A stretch of DNA of 64,000 nucleotides from an uncultured Parabacteroides sp. (GTDB lineage Bacteria > Bacteroidota > Bacteroidia > Bacteroidales > Tannerellaceae). The position numbers and the translations under genes were made by a program. Location of the stretch: positions 62,001 to 126,000 of the forward strand of contig CALUZV010000008.1 in the NCBI GenBank assembly GCA_944325345.1. Reading direction: 5' to 3'. Positions within the stretch are counted from its first letter, which is position 1. The number at the start of each line of letters is the position of its first letter. The notes under the pieces were generated by a model. The model did not search any database. It had not been told where the DNA came from and saw only the letters and a list, made by a program, of their open reading frames with translations. Below, in pieces: positions 52,954 through 62,945 of the stretch.

Positions 52954-54621
52954 TTAACTCAACCCTTCCACCTGTCCGTCCACAATATCGATTTTCGAGG
53001 CTTGCGGCACTTTGGGCAGGCCGGGCATACGCATGATTTCGCCCATGATGACGACAATCATCTCTGCGCCGTTGTTGATGATGATGTCGCGCACCTTCAA
53101 CTCGAAGTCGCGGACTGCGCCGTAGGCTTTCGGGTCCGAACTGAAGGAATATTGCGTCTTGGCGATGCAGATGGGATAGTGCGCGATGCCGAGCGAGGCT
53201 ATCTGCTTCAGCTTCTTTTCCGCTAAGGTCGTGTACGTTACCGAGGCGGCACCGTAGATGCGTTCCGTAACCTTGCGGATTTTCGTGCGTACGTCGTCGG
53301 TATCTTCGTAGGTGAAGCGGAGCGGCTCGGAGGGATGGTTCTCGATGGTATCGGCCACGAGGCGTGCCAGTTCGATGCCTCCGTTGCCGCCTTCGGCAAA
53401 GACACGGTTCTCGGCAAAACCGACACCCATCGTGCGGCAGTGGTCGGCGACGAGGGCGATTTCTTCGTCGGTATCCGTATCGAAGCGGTTGAAGGTTACG
53501 ATGACCTGCTGTCCGAAACCGCGCATATTCTCAATGTGTTTGTCCAGATTGGCAAAGCCGCGTTTGATTCCCTCGATGTTCGGCAGTTTGATGTCCGACT
53601 CGGGGACACCGCCGTGGAGTTTCAGACTCTGCGCCGTCGCCACGATGACGGTAACCTTCGGCTGGAGTCCCGCCTTGCGGCATTTGATGTTGAAGAACTT
53701 TTCTGCGCCGAGGTCGGCACCGAAACCGGCTTCAGTGATGACGTAATCGGAATACGTGAGCGCCATCTTCGTCGCGATGATGGAGTTGCAACCGTGGGCG
53801 ATGTTGGCGAACGGACCGCCGTGGATGAAAGCCGGCGTGTTCTCAGTCGTCTGCACGAGGTTGGGCAATAAGGCATCTTTCAACAAGACCGTGATGGCAC
53901 CGGCGACACCCAGATCGTTTACCGTGAACGGCTTATCGTCGTAGGTGTAGCCCAAGAGGATATTCCCGATGCGACGCTTGAGGTCGTCGAGGTCCGAGGC
54001 GAGGCAAAGGATAGCCATGATTTCCGAAGCGGGAGTGATGTCGAAGCCCGTCTCAGTCGGGATGCCATTGACGGGACCGCCCAGGCCGGAGACGATGTTG
54101 CGCAGGCTGCGGTCGTTTACGTCCAGGACGCGTTTCCACTTGATTTCCTTCAGACCGAAACAAGTATGGCGATTCTGATAAAGATGGTTGTCGAGCAGCG
54201 CGGTAATCATGTTGTGCGCAGAGGTAACGGCGTGGAAATCGCCCGTGAAGTGGAGGTTGATGTTCTCCATTGGGAGGACTTGTGCGTATCCGCCTCCTGC
54301 TGCGCCACCCTTCATGCCGAAACAAGGGCCGAGTGAAGGTTCGCGAAGGACAGGGACCGCCTGCTTCCCGATTTTGTTCAGACCGAGGGCGAGACCGATG
54401 GAGACGGTTGTCTTACCGATGCCCGCCTTGGTGGGCGTAATGGCAGTAACCAGAATGAGGTTGTGCTGGCGGATGCGCTCCTCGTCGATGAGGTGGAGCG
54501 GGACTTTGGCGATGTAGCGGCCGTAGTTGAGGACTTCATCGCGGGGGATGCCGAGGCTTTCGGCGATGTTTTTGATTTTCTTCAGAGGGGTTTCTCTGGC
54601 AATTTCGATGTCAGTTTTCAT
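52954..54621 (-). CDS. fhs: Formate--tetrahydrofolate ligase
   Basis: A 555-residue enzyme, usual length, that makes 10-formyl-THF from formate, THF and ATP. The ATP site is [20 protein letters not shown] (about 62-81); [35 protein letters not shown] is the family signature, and [15 protein letters not shown] follows. It feeds purine and serine one-carbon metabolism. It lies downstream of an MFS carrier and folC on the same strand, but a 71-bp hairpin (54637-54707) separates it from the carrier. Confidence 0.95.
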   Translation of the reverse strand: MKTDIEIARETPLKKIKNIAESLGIPRDEVLNYGRYIAKVPLHLIDEERIRQHNLILVTAITPTKAGIGKTTVSIGLALGLNKIGKQAVPVLREPSLGPCFGMKGGAAGGGYAQVLPMENINLHFTGDFHAVTSAHNMITALLDNHLYQNRHTCFGLKEIKWKRVLDVNDRSLRNIVSGLGGPVNGIPTETGFDITPASEIMAILCLASDLDDLKRRIGNILLGYTYDDKPFTVNDLGVAGAITVLLKDALLPNLVQTTENTPAFIHGGPFANIAHGCNSIIATKMALTYSDYVITEAGFGADLGAEKFFNIKCRKAGLQPKVTVIVATAQSLKLHGGVPESDIKLPNIEGIKRGFANLDKHIENMRGFGQQVIVTFNRFDTDTDEEIALVADHCRTMGVGFAENRVFAEGGNGGIELARLVADTIENHPSEPLRFTYEDTDDVRTKIRKVTERIYGAASVTYTTLAEKKLKQIASLGIAHYPICIAKTQYSFSSDPKAYGAVRDFELKVRDIIINNGAEMIVVIMGEIMRMPGLPKVPQASKIDIVDGQVEGLS

Positions 54622-54636
54622 GAGATTGTATTTTTT

Positions 54637-54707
54637 GACGCGGATGACACGGATGACACGGATAGTTTTGTTTCCCTATAATCCGTGTCATCTGTGTCAT
54701 CCGCGTC
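54637..54707. repeat. Nonamer-repeat hairpin (GACACGGAT type)
   Basis: GACGCGGATGACACGGAT plus a further GACACGGAT (54637-54663) is matched, inverted with one mismatch, by 54681-54707. It is a 27-bp stem of 9-bp direct repeats. It may terminate or process the transcript between the MFS gene and fhs. Confidence 0.8.
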
Positions 54708-54712
54708 TAAAA

Positions 54713-56071
54713 TTATTTCTTAATGTTCGGTAATTCCAATCCGTAGCCTTTTTTCTTGTCTTCTTTCTTCAGCAAGATAGCGATGAAGAGGGCGAGGATG
54801 CCGAAGCCGGTGAAGATAGCCATTGGCAGGGTATAATCGTAGGCGGGGCCGCCGTTCGTGTTGTCGAGTTTGCAATACGTATCCAAAACCCAGCCGATGA
54901 GGGCGGGGACACCCATCAAGCCCCAGTTCTGTACCCAGAATATCAGGGCGTATGCCGTACCCAACTGTTTCTCCGGAATAATCTTCGGGACAGAAGGCCA
55001 CATGGCCGAGGGAACCAACGAGAACGCAATACCCAAGACAATCATAATCAATGTGGCAAACCACCACTCATTCAGAATAGGCAGCGTGAAGAGGAAATGC
55101 ACGCCAATCAGCATAATCGCACCGAGCATCATGATGGAAGCACCCTTGCCCTTGCGGTCGTAGAGATTCCCGAAGAACGGCGTGAGGAATAACGTGCCCA
55201 GAGGCAAGAGGCTCGGGATAAAGCCGGCCAGTTCCTCCTCGACATGATATTTGTTCACCATCAAGTCTGTTGCATATTTCAAGAAGGGGAATACGGCCGA
55301 GTAGAACAAGACGCAGAGGAGGGCGATAAGCCAGAACCCCTTGTTCGTAATAATCAATTTGATGTCGGAGAAACGGAACGGCTCTTCCTTTTCTTCTTCG
55401 ACACCCACCATCGAAGCATCCAGCTTCTTATCCATGAACGTATAGATGAAGAACGAGATGAAACCGATGCAGAGCATGATGAGGCAGAGGAGGACGGGAG
55501 CCGAAACACTCTCGAAGTACTTCGCGTAGGGAACCGTGATGGCCATCGCAAGCATCGTACCGATACGCGCCGTTGCCATTTCCAATCCCATGGCGAGGGC
55601 GAGTTCCTTCCCCTTGAACCATTTCACAATAATCTTCGATACCGTGATACCCGCAATTTCCACACCGACGCCGAAGATGGCATAGCCCAACGAGGCCAGC
55701 GCAACTTGCGCCTTGATGCCGAGGAGCGTGCCTTCCTGTCCGATGAGTCCGGCAACGGCAGCATATTTGATGGCGCAACCGATTAACATCAGGAGGCAAG
55801 CCCCGAGGCCGGTGAAGCGCACACCCATCTTGTCCAAAATCATTCCGCCGAATATCAGCATCAGCAGGAAGACGTTGAACCAACCGTAGGCACTGGTGAA
55901 TAAGCCGAAGTCCGTACTGGTCCAAGCCAGTTCTTCTTCGAGCATAGGTTTAAGAGGCGACATTACGTCTGTCAAGAAATAGCCGCAGAGCATCGTGAAC
56001 GCGACGATGGCGAGGGCTGTCCAGCGAGCGGCTTTCGAGTCGCTCAGCTTCTTTTGGATTAATTCTGTCAT
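54713..56071 (-). CDS. Major facilitator superfamily transporter
   Basis: A 452-residue protein with 12 predicted helices and a charged loop (MDKKLDASMVGVEEEKEEPFRF) between the halves. MFS motif A-like GGMILDKMGVRFTGL follows helix 2, and LYDRKGKGAS is the equivalent in the C-half. The N-half resembles the oxalate:formate antiporter-like branch. Because it stands between folC and fhs, formate or a folate precursor is a reasonable but unproven substrate. It starts 31 bp after the folC stop. Confidence 0.85.
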   Translation of the reverse strand: MTELIQKKLSDSKAARWTALAIVAFTMLCGYFLTDVMSPLKPMLEEELAWTSTDFGLFTSAYGWFNVFLLMLIFGGMILDKMGVRFTGLGACLLMLIGCAIKYAAVAGLIGQEGTLLGIKAQVALASLGYAIFGVGVEIAGITVSKIIVKWFKGKELALAMGLEMATARIGTMLAMAITVPYAKYFESVSAPVLLCLIMLCIGFISFFIYTFMDKKLDASMVGVEEEKEEPFRFSDIKLIITNKGFWLIALLCVLFYSAVFPFLKYATDLMVNKYHVEEELAGFIPSLLPLGTLFLTPFFGNLYDRKGKGASIMMLGAIMLIGVHFLFTLPILNEWWFATLIMIVLGIAFSLVPSAMWPSVPKIIPEKQLGTAYALIFWVQNWGLMGVPALIGWVLDTYCKLDNTNGGPAYDYTLPMAIFTGFGILALFIAILLKKEDKKKGYGLELPNIKK

Positions 56072-56102
56072 GATTTAAGTTGTTATTGTTTTTGTTATTG
56101 AT

Positions 56103-57392
56103 TTATTTGCTTAACGCATCAGCTACAACGAAAGTACTTCCGCCGATGAATAGCATATCCTCGGGCGAAGCATCAGCCAAAGCAGCTTGTAACGCGGCGC
56201 GGACGGTCGGGTAGGAAGTCCCTTGCAATCCGTGAGCCCGCGCTTTTTCAGCGAATGTCTCGGCAGGCAGGGCGCGCGGAATCGAGGCCTGCGTGAAATA
56301 GTAATCCGCCTCCTTGGGCATCAAGGCGAGGACACCGTCGATGTCTTTATCGTTTACCATGCCGACTATCATGCGCAGGCGGTGATATTTTTTTCGTTCG
56401 TTTTTTAATTGTTGGGAGAGGTATTGCCAGCCACCAGTGTTGTGCCCTGTGTCGCAAACCACGCGCGGAGATTGCTGCAAAGTCTGCCAACGCCCCATCA
56501 ATCCCGTTAGTTCAACGACACGGGCGAATCCCTCGCGAACATTATCATCTTTAATCGTCAGTCCTAATTTGCGTAATTGGAGGACGGCGGTGAGGACAGT
56601 AGCTGCGTTGCGCACTTGGACGGCGCCGCCCAATTCGCCCCGAATCGTTCCGAAAGATGCTGTTTGGAAGGTCCAAAGACCATCTTTCTCCAAGGTAGAA
56701 TCCATAATTGGAGAAGTCTGGACGGAGGAGGTGAGAGGCGCATTCATCTCCGAGGCTTTGCGGGTGAATACGTTGAGGATGGAGCTATCGGTAACGTCGC
56801 CGATGACTACCGGCGTTTGCTCCTTGATGATTCCCGCCTTCTCAGCCGCTATTTTTTCTAAGGTATCGCCGAGGAATTGCGTATGGTCGTAGCTGATATT
56901 GGTAATAATGCTTAGAATCGGATGGATAATGTTGGTGCTGTCCAAACGTCCGCCGAGGCCGGTCTCGATAACGGCTATATCCACTTTCTCGTCGCGGAAA
57001 TAGGCAAAAGCCATCGTAGAGGTAAGTTCGAAGAAAGAAGGTTGGAGCGGTTCGAAGTCCGAGCGGTAGCGTTCGACGAAGCGGACAACGTAGTCTTGAG
57101 GGATTTTCTGGCCATTGACACGGATGCGCTCCCGGAAATCCACCAGATGCGGAGAGGTATAAAGTCCTACGCGATAACCCGCTTCCTGAAGAATGGCTGC
57201 CAATAAATGGCTGACTGAACCTTTTCCATTTGTCCCCGCAACGTGTATGGTGCGATAAGCTTGATGTGGGTGCGCCAGCAAGTCGTCGAGGGCAAGGCTG
57301 GTGCCCAACCCCGGTTTGTAAGCGGACGCACCGCTATGCTGGAACACAGGAATACTCGTATATAAATAATGTAATGTTTCGTCGTATGTCAT
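56103..57392 (-). CDS. folC: Bifunctional folylpolyglutamate/dihydrofolate synthase
   Basis: A 429-residue Mur-ligase-fold protein from ATG 57392 (MTYDETLHYLYTSIP); an upstream start at 57434 is rejected because it overlaps the -7 box. The P-loop is HVAGTNGKGSVSH, then LYTSPHLVDFRERI, IETGLGGRLDSTN and SYDHTQFLGDTLEKIAAEKAGIIK. It adds glutamates to folates. It is the first gene of the folC-MFS(-fhs) group. Confidence 0.94.
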   Translation of the reverse strand: MTYDETLHYLYTSIPVFQHSGASAYKPGLGTSLALDDLLAHPHQAYRTIHVAGTNGKGSVSHLLAAILQEAGYRVGLYTSPHLVDFRERIRVNGQKIPQDYVVRFVERYRSDFEPLQPSFFELTSTMAFAYFRDEKVDIAVIETGLGGRLDSTNIIHPILSIITNISYDHTQFLGDTLEKIAAEKAGIIKEQTPVVIGDVTDSSILNVFTRKASEMNAPLTSSVQTSPIMDSTLEKDGLWTFQTASFGTIRGELGGAVQVRNAATVLTAVLQLRKLGLTIKDDNVREGFARVVELTGLMGRWQTLQQSPRVVCDTGHNTGGWQYLSQQLKNERKKYHRLRMIVGMVNDKDIDGVLALMPKEADYYFTQASIPRALPAETFAEKARAHGLQGTSYPTVRAALQAALADASPEDMLFIGGSTFVVADALSK

Positions 57393-57414
57393 CTTTTGGA
57401 TAATTAAGCGGGAA

Positions 57415-57422
57415 CAAATATA
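57415..57422 (-). promoter_or_regulatory. -7 box for folC
   Basis: Minus strand TATATTTG, matching TAnnTTTG, 22 bp upstream of the ATG at 57392. It lies 22 bp from the divergent plus-strand box at 57445-57452. Confidence 0.6.
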
Positions 57423-57444
57423 GGGAAATTTCATTTAAAAGTGC

Positions 57445-57452
57445 TACTTTTG
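57445..57452 (+). promoter_or_regulatory. -7 box for the coiled-coil membrane protein
   Basis: TACTTTTG matches TAnnTTTG, 31 bp before the ATG at 57484. Confidence 0.6.
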
Positions 57453-57483
57453 CTGCCGCTAAAAGAAGACAAACGGTTTTTAT

Positions 57484-58386
57484 ATGGATAACATTGAAAA
57501 GAAAGAGGCGAAGGAAATTAATAAAATGTCCTTCTTGATAGTTGCGTTGATAGTCTTAGTCTTGGTCATTGCCGGAGCTGCTTATTATATTTTCCATCAA
57601 CATAAGCAGATGGAAGCTATGACGGAAACCTTTGATTTGGAAAAGGAAATGCTGGCGGACGACTTCAACGAGTTGTCTTTGCAATACGAAGGATACAAGT
57701 TCAGTGTCAGCAACGATTCCCTGGTCGCCCTCTTATCGACCGAACAAGCCAAAGTGCAACGCCTGATGGAAGAACTCCGTACGGTGAAATCTACCAACAC
57801 GAAGGAAATCGCCCGCCTCAAAAAGGAATTGGCCACAATGCGCAAAATCATGCGGAACTATGTTGTCCAAATCGATTCCCTGAACCGCGCCAACGAACAA
57901 CTGACGGCAGAGAAGAATGAGGCCGTAAAGAAATACCAGCAAGCTACAAACACCGCCGTCTCTTTGCGGAAGGAAAAAGAAAAGCTGACCGAACGCGTAA
58001 CGCTGGCCAGCCGTCTCGATGCAACGGGCATCACCGTAACTCCTGTCAATTCGCGCGGAAAGAAAACGAACCGTATCAAGCGGATGCAGCAATTCGTCAT
58101 CGATTTCAAAATATCCAAGAATATCACAGCGCCGGTCGGAGAGAAAGAAATCTACCTCCGCATCATGAAACCCAACGATGATGTCTTAGTCAAGAGCCGT
58201 GCCAACGTCTTCCCCTTCGAAGGCAAAGAAATCTCTTATTCCATCAAGAAACTGATAGAATACGAAGGCGAAGAAATCCCCGTAACCGTCTATTGGGACA
58301 TCGAAGAATATCTCTCCGAAGGCACCTACCGTGTAGATATCTTTGCCGATGGGAATTTGATTGGGCAGAAGAGGTTTGAGTTGTAA
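57484..58386 (+). CDS. Single-pass membrane protein with coiled coil and C-terminal beta domain
   Basis: A 300-residue protein. Residues about 16-37 are one transmembrane helix (FLIVALIVLVLVIAGAAYYI), followed by a long heptad-rich coiled coil (about 40-175, many Lys/Glu) and a beta-rich C-terminal part (about 185-300) that begins GITVTPVNSRGKKTNRIKRM and ends DGNLIGQKRFEL. The N-terminus is charged and likely cytosolic, so the coiled coil projects into the periplasm. I recognise it only as a conserved Bacteroidales hypothetical protein. It is divergent from folC. Confidence 0.7.
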   Translation: MDNIEKKEAKEINKMSFLIVALIVLVLVIAGAAYYIFHQHKQMEAMTETFDLEKEMLADDFNELSLQYEGYKFSVSNDSLVALLSTEQAKVQRLMEELRTVKSTNTKEIARLKKELATMRKIMRNYVVQIDSLNRANEQLTAEKNEAVKKYQQATNTAVSLRKEKEKLTERVTLASRLDATGITVTPVNSRGKKTNRIKRMQQFVIDFKISKNITAPVGEKEIYLRIMKPNDDVLVKSRANVFPFEGKEISYSIKKLIEYEGEEIPVTVYWDIEEYLSEGTYRVDIFADGNLIGQKRFEL

Positions 58387-58419
58387 ATGGGGAAAAGTTT
58401 AATCGTTGCTCTTACATAG

Positions 58420-59964
58420 GTGCCTGTTTCTGTCGAAAATAATAAACGTATTGCAAAAAACACGATATTTCTGTATGTTCGTATGCTTTTGCTTATGCTC
58501 GTGTCGTTATATACGTCTCGAGTTATATTAAAAGCATTAGGGGTTGAGGATTTCGGTATTTATAATGTAGTCGGAGGTGTCGTTACTTTATTAGGATTTT
58601 TGAATGGCTCTTTGAGTGGGGCAACTTCTCGTTTCATAACCTTTGAGTTAGGTTGCGGGACAGTTGAAAGTCTTCGTAAGGTCTTTCGCTGTGCTGTCAG
58701 TATCCATTATTTGTTGGCTTTGTTCATCCTTATCGTGGCAGAAACGGTAGGTTTGTGGTTCGTCTTGGAGAAAATGGTTATTCCTGCCGAGCGGATGACA
58801 GCGGCGTTGTGGGTTTACCAATGTTCGATAATAACCGTTCTAGTTTTTATCATCAGTGCTCCATATAATGCTTTGATCGTCGCCCATGAGCGGATGGGAG
58901 CGTTTGCTTATATCTCTATTTTTGAGGTTGTTGCTAAATTACTGGTTGTTCTACTCCTTACGTGGGTGAATTCGTTTGATAGACTGATATTATATGCCGT
59001 TTTGCTTGTCGTTGTCCAATTGTTTATCCGGTTCATTTATACATTTTATTGTTCCCGTCATTTCCCTGAAACCAGTGCCCGTTTCCTATGGAATAGAGAC
59101 TTGTCTAGACGAATGTTTGCTTATACAGCTTGGACGCTGAATGGTAATTTAGCTATTGCCGGATATACGCAAGGACTGAATATTCTATTAAATATGTTTT
59201 TCGGCCCATCGGTTAATGCAGCAAGAGGAATTGCGGTTCAAGTACAAACTGCCGTCAATCAGTTCTTCTCCAGTTTCCTGACGGCAGTGCGTCCCCAGAT
59301 CATAAAATCATACGCCCAGAATGATTTGGCTTATATGCATACCTTGGTTTTGCATAGCTCGCGGTTTTCGTTCTATCTGATGCTCTTGGTCAGTATGCCT
59401 ATTTTGATAAATACCGAGTATATTTTATCTTTTTGGTTAGGCCAAGTTCCTGCCCACTCCGTAGCTTTCACACGTTTGATGTTGTTGGTTTGCATGAATT
59501 ATTCGTTGAGCTATCCTACGATTATGGCGATTCATGCGACAGGAGATATTAAGAAGTTCCAGATAGTCGAAGGTTCTCTGCTCTTGACCGTTGTCCCGAT
59601 TGCCTATGTGTTGCTGAAATTCTTTGCGATTTCTTCGGAGATGGTGTTTGTAGTTTATCTGATTATCGAAACTTTCGTCCAGTTTGTCCGTGTTTGGATA
59701 GTCTATCCTCGTATCCGTTTGTCGCGGAAGTTGTATTTCACGGAAGTCCTATGGCCTATCTTCCGGTTAGTTCTCGTTTTATTGGCTACCGGGTATGGGA
59801 TTATGTTTTATCGCGTGGATTCTTTTTCATCCTTAGTCGTAAGCGTGTGTCTTTGCCTGCTTAGTTCTGTTGTTGCCATAGGACTTGTAGGGTTAAGAAA
59901 GAATGAACGTGCATTCATCCTTTCTAAATTGAAAACTTCCCGTGTTTCCTCTAAGAAGCCATAA
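58420..59964 (+). CDS. Polysaccharide flippase (Wzx/MATE-like)
   Basis: A 514-residue protein with about 12-14 hydrophobic segments, from a GTG start at 58420 (an ATG start is not available nearby without losing the conserved first helix). VSLYTSRVILKALGVEDFGIYNVVGGVVTLLGF is typical of O-antigen/capsule repeat-unit flippases of the MOP superfamily. It would flip lipid-linked oligosaccharides across the inner membrane. No glycosyltransferases are adjacent, so the glycan is unknown. Base composition is AT-richer than the flanking HAD gene. Its last 14 bp overlap the convergent HAD gene. Confidence 0.85.
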   Translation: MPVSVENNKRIAKNTIFLYVRMLLLMLVSLYTSRVILKALGVEDFGIYNVVGGVVTLLGFLNGSLSGATSRFITFELGCGTVESLRKVFRCAVSIHYLLALFILIVAETVGLWFVLEKMVIPAERMTAALWVYQCSIITVLVFIISAPYNALIVAHERMGAFAYISIFEVVAKLLVVLLLTWVNSFDRLILYAVLLVVVQLFIRFIYTFYCSRHFPETSARFLWNRDLSRRMFAYTAWTLNGNLAIAGYTQGLNILLNMFFGPSVNAARGIAVQVQTAVNQFFSSFLTAVRPQIIKSYAQNDLAYMHTLVLHSSRFSFYLMLLVSMPILINTEYILSFWLGQVPAHSVAFTRLMLLVCMNYSLSYPTIMAIHATGDIKKFQIVEGSLLLTVVPIAYVLLKFFAISSEMVFVVYLIIETFVQFVRVWIVYPRIRLSRKLYFTEVLWPIFRLVLVLLATGYGIMFYRVDSFSSLVVSVCLCLLSSVVAIGLVGLRKNERAFILSKLKTSRVSSKKP

Positions 59965-60679
59965 TAATCTCTTCTATATTTTGGGCTAATACTCCCATTG
60001 AGGGGAACAATAGGTTCGCCCCTGCCTCCCTCAGCACCCGGTCGGCCAGCGGCCCCGTATTCACGCCGATGGTAAATATCCCGGCGGCTACGCCAGCCTG
60101 TACCCCCAGCGGCGCGTTCTCCACAACGATGGCTTCGTTGGCTTCGACGCCGGCTTTTTGCAGCCCGATGAGGTAGGGCTCGGGATGGGGCTTGCCGTAT
60201 TTGACGTCGAAGGCGGTAACCATCTTTTCGCGCTCGAAGATACCGGGATACGTGTGCTCCAGCTTGTCGATGAGGCTGCGTTGACCCGAGCCGGTTACGA
60301 CGATGCGCTGCAAACCAGCGGCTTTGACCTTCGCCAAGACTTCGGCGGCTCCGGGCATAGCTTCCCCGTCGTTGTAGGCGCGGAAAAGGGCGGATTTTTC
60401 TTCGTACAGGCGATGGATTTCTTCCTCGGTCGCGTTTCGTCCGAACGTCTTTTGGTAGAGGATGTCGAGCGTGCTGGCTCCTGTCCGTCCTTCATAGAGG
60501 TAGAAGTCTGATTCTTCGGCTTTCAGGTGGTATTTATCGGCAACCTCCTTCCAAGCGCGGGCATGGAAGCGCATCGAGTCGTAGAGCACGCCGTCCATAT
60601 CGAAAAGTACGGCTTTCGGTCGGAAAATACGCTGGTTTGTCTTCGCCAAATAGGTCTTTATTGCTTCGTCAATCTTCAT
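59951..60679 (-). CDS. HAD-superfamily beta-phosphoglucomutase-like hydrolase
   Basis: A 242-residue protein from ATG 60679. HAD motif I is LFDMDGVLYDS (about 26-36), motif II is VVTGSG, motif III the Lys in KYGKPHPEPYL, motif IV VVENAPLGV. The four-helix C1 cap fits the beta-phosphoglucomutase/phosphatase subfamily; the +2 Asp of motif I is present, allowing either mutase or phosphatase activity. Its 3' end overlaps the flippase gene by 14 bp in opposite orientation. A -7 box lies at 60701-60708. Confidence 0.88.
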   Translation of the reverse strand: MKIDEAIKTYLAKTNQRIFRPKAVLFDMDGVLYDSMRFHARAWKEVADKYHLKAEESDFYLYEGRTGASTLDILYQKTFGRNATEEEIHRLYEEKSALFRAYNDGEAMPGAAEVLAKVKAAGLQRIVVTGSGQRSLIDKLEHTYPGIFEREKMVTAFDVKYGKPHPEPYLIGLQKAGVEANEAIVVENAPLGVQAGVAAGIFTIGVNTGPLADRVLREAGANLLFPSMGVLAQNIEEIIMAS

Positions 60680-60700
60680 GTCGCTTCGTTTTTTCGGCCG

Positions 60701-60708
60701 CAAAGGTA
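60701..60708 (-). promoter_or_regulatory. -7 box for the HAD gene
   Basis: Minus strand TACCTTTG, a perfect TAnnTTTG, 22 bp upstream of the ATG at 60679, in the short gap after the phosphorylase gene. Confidence 0.6.
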
Positions 60709-60719
60709 CGAAAAAGGAA

Positions 60720-61592
60720 TCAGATTCTTTCCAGGACGGTTTGAATCAGTCCGGCGAGCGAGTCTTGATAGCTGGTGTTCATGTCTTTGGCCACGCGGCC
60801 GGCGATGATGCAGCAGACCGTCATCGCCCGGTGTCCCATCAGGGCTGCCAGTCCGGCGAGCGCCGCGCTCTCCATCTCGAAGTTGGTGATTTTCCGTCCG
60901 TTCCACTCGAATGCCTCTATCTTCCGGTTCAAATCCGGGTCGGCCAGCGGCAGACGGAGTTTCCGCCCTTGCGGACCGTAGAATCCGTTGGCGGCTATCG
61001 TCGTGCCCCGCAGGATGTCGTCTCCGCAGATTTGCCGGAGGAGCGACGGGTCGGCCGCGACGACGTAGGGCTTCATCCCGTCTATCTTCCAGTCCAGCTG
61101 CCGGATAAGTTCCTGCTCCATCGCTGTATCACGTACTTTCTCACTGTCTGCGTAGAAATACAATACCCCGTCGAAGCCGATGGAATGCTCGGCGGCGACG
61201 TAGGTCCCGACCGGCGTGAAGGGTTGCAGCCCGCCGCTCGTGCCCAGGCGGACGAGGGTCAGCTGGCGGAACGCGGGTCGGACGGTGCGCGTCGCAAAGT
61301 CGATGTTTGCCAGCGCGTCCAGCTCCGTCAGCACGATGTCGATATTGTCGCCGCCGATGCCGTGCGAGACGATGCTGAGGCGTTTGCCCCGGAACGTGCC
61401 GGTTACGGTGTGAAATTCGCGGCTGCGGATGTCGCATTCCGTCGTGTCGAGATGAGTAGCGATGGTGGAGACGCGCTCCGGATCGCCGACGAGGAGGATA
61501 CGGTTTGCCAACTGCTCCGGCTTGATATGGAGGTGGAATGCGCTACCGTCGGCGTTGATGATGAGTTCGGATGAGGGGATTGGGGAGTTCAT
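60720..61592 (-). CDS. Nucleoside phosphorylase (uridine phosphorylase-like)
   Basis: A 290-residue NP-I family enzyme. LLVGDPERVSTIA (about 33-45) and SHGIGGDNIDIVLTEL bind phosphate, VRLGTSGGLQP is the central signature, and NFEMESAALAGL holds the ribose-binding Glu-Met-Glu. It cleaves uridine or a related nucleoside to base and ribose 1-phosphate for salvage. Array H lies immediately upstream, between this gene and floA, and I see no clear -7 box there. Confidence 0.88.
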   Translation of the reverse strand: MNSPIPSSELIINADGSAFHLHIKPEQLANRILLVGDPERVSTIATHLDTTECDIRSREFHTVTGTFRGKRLSIVSHGIGGDNIDIVLTELDALANIDFATRTVRPAFRQLTLVRLGTSGGLQPFTPVGTYVAAEHSIGFDGVLYFYADSEKVRDTAMEQELIRQLDWKIDGMKPYVVAADPSLLRQICGDDILRGTTIAANGFYGPQGRKLRLPLADPDLNRKIEAFEWNGRKITNFEMESAALAGLAALMGHRAMTVCCIIAGRVAKDMNTSYQDSLAGLIQTVLERI

Positions 61593-61610
61593 GTCTGTCT
61601 GATTTTAGGT

Positions 61611-61845
61611 AAAAACTGTAGTAAAAAGGTCTTTGCAGGCTTGCATTTTGCCAAAAACTGCGGTAAAAGGTCTTTGCAGGCTTGCATTTTGCCAAAAACT
61701 GCGGTAAAAGGGTCTTTGCAACCTTGCATTTGCCAAAAACTGCGGTAAAAAGGTCTTTGCAGGCTTGCATTTTGCCAAAAACTGCGGTAAAAGGGTCTGT
61801 GCAGCCTTGTATTGGCCAAAAACTGCGGTAAATTTGCCTGTGCAG
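61611..61845. repeat. Tandem array H, 41-42-bp unit, 6 copies
   Basis: AAAAACTG starts at 61611, 61653, 61694, 61735, 61777 and 61818, steps of 42, 41, 41, 42 and 41. Between are GGTAAAAGGTCTTTGCAGG and CTTGCATTTTGCC. GCAGGCTTGC is an imperfect inverted repeat. It fills the 61593-61898 gap. Confidence 0.92.
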
Positions 61846-61898
61846 GGGTGCACGGACAAATTTACGCAAGTTTTTAACTCTTTCCGGGGATGTAAGCC

Positions 61899-62897
61899 TT
61901 ACTTTATCGTCTTATTCGGCGTCGCCGTCGGCTTCGCGATGGCATCGCGCATGGACGTATCGGCCTCGATATTCTTCATGCGGTAATAATCCATCACGCC
62001 GAGGTTGCCCGTGCGGAAGGCTTCGGCCATGGCCTTGGGCACTTCGGCTTCGGCCTCGATCACTTTGGCGCGAGCCTCCTGCGCCTTGGCCTTCATCTCC
62101 TGTTCGAGGGCGACGGCCATCGCGCGGCGCTCTTCGGCCTTGGCCTGAGCGATGTTTTTGTCCGCTTCGGCCTGGTCCATCTGCAGGTAGGCGCCGATGT
62201 TCTTGCCTATATCAATATCAGCGATATCGATGGAGAGGATTTCGAAGGCAGTTCCGGCATCCAAGCCTTTGCGGAGGACGAGTTTGGAGATAGAATCCGG
62301 ATTCTCGAGGACCGTCTTGTGGCTGTCCGACGAGCCGATGGACGAGACGATGCCCTCGCCGACGCGCGCCAGGATTGTTTCCTCGCCGGCACCGCCGACC
62401 AACTGCTTGATGTTGGCGCGAACCGTTACGCGAGCCTTGGCAATGAGCTGGATACCGTCTTTAGCCACGGCGGTAACCGGCGGCGTGTTGATGACCTTCG
62501 GGTTTACGGACATCTGCACAGCCTCGAAGACGTCGCGCCCCGCCAAGTCGATAGCCGTAGCCATCTGGAAGGAAAGGTCGATGTTTGCCTTTGAGGCAGA
62601 GACTAGCGCGTGGACGACCTTCTCGACGTGTCCGCCCGCCAGGTAGTGCGCCTCTAGTTCGTCGCGGGTGAGGGACTTCAGGCCCGCCTTGTGCGCCTCG
62701 ATCATCGCCTGGGCAATCACGTAGGGGGGCACCTTACGGATACGCATCAGGAACAGTTGCAGGAGCGAGATGTTTACGCCCGAGACTTTGGCCGAAATCC
62801 ACAGGAGGAATGGCACATAATAGAAAAATATCGCCAACAAAAGGACGACGGCTCCCAGCAAGATGAGTGGGAACATTGGAATGGTTGTCATTTCCAT
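61899..62897 (-). CDS. floA: Flotillin-like protein FloA
   Basis: A 332-residue membrane protein. A hydrophobic hairpin at about 8-33 anchors it, followed by the family-specific [24 protein letters not shown], an SPFH-type domain, and a long Ala/Glu/Lys coiled coil (about 240-300). FloA organises lipid-domain (raft-like) assemblies in bacteria. It follows nfeD, its usual partner, after 48 bp; the gap contains the AT-rich TATTATACCTTATATTATA. Confidence 0.92.
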   Translation of the reverse strand: MEMTTIPMFPLILLGAVVLLLAIFFYYVPFLLWISAKVSGVNISLLQLFLMRIRKVPPYVIAQAMIEAHKAGLKSLTRDELEAHYLAGGHVEKVVHALVSASKANIDLSFQMATAIDLAGRDVFEAVQMSVNPKVINTPPVTAVAKDGIQLIAKARVTVRANIKQLVGGAGEETILARVGEGIVSSIGSSDSHKTVLENPDSISKLVLRKGLDAGTAFEILSIDIADIDIGKNIGAYLQMDQAEADKNIAQAKAEERRAMAVALEQEMKAKAQEARAKVIEAEAEVPKAMAEAFRTGNLGVMDYYRMKNIEADTSMRDAIAKPTATPNKTIK

Positions 62898-62945
62898 GGA
62901 ATATAAAATTTAGGATTGATATTATACCTTATATTATATAGGGCC

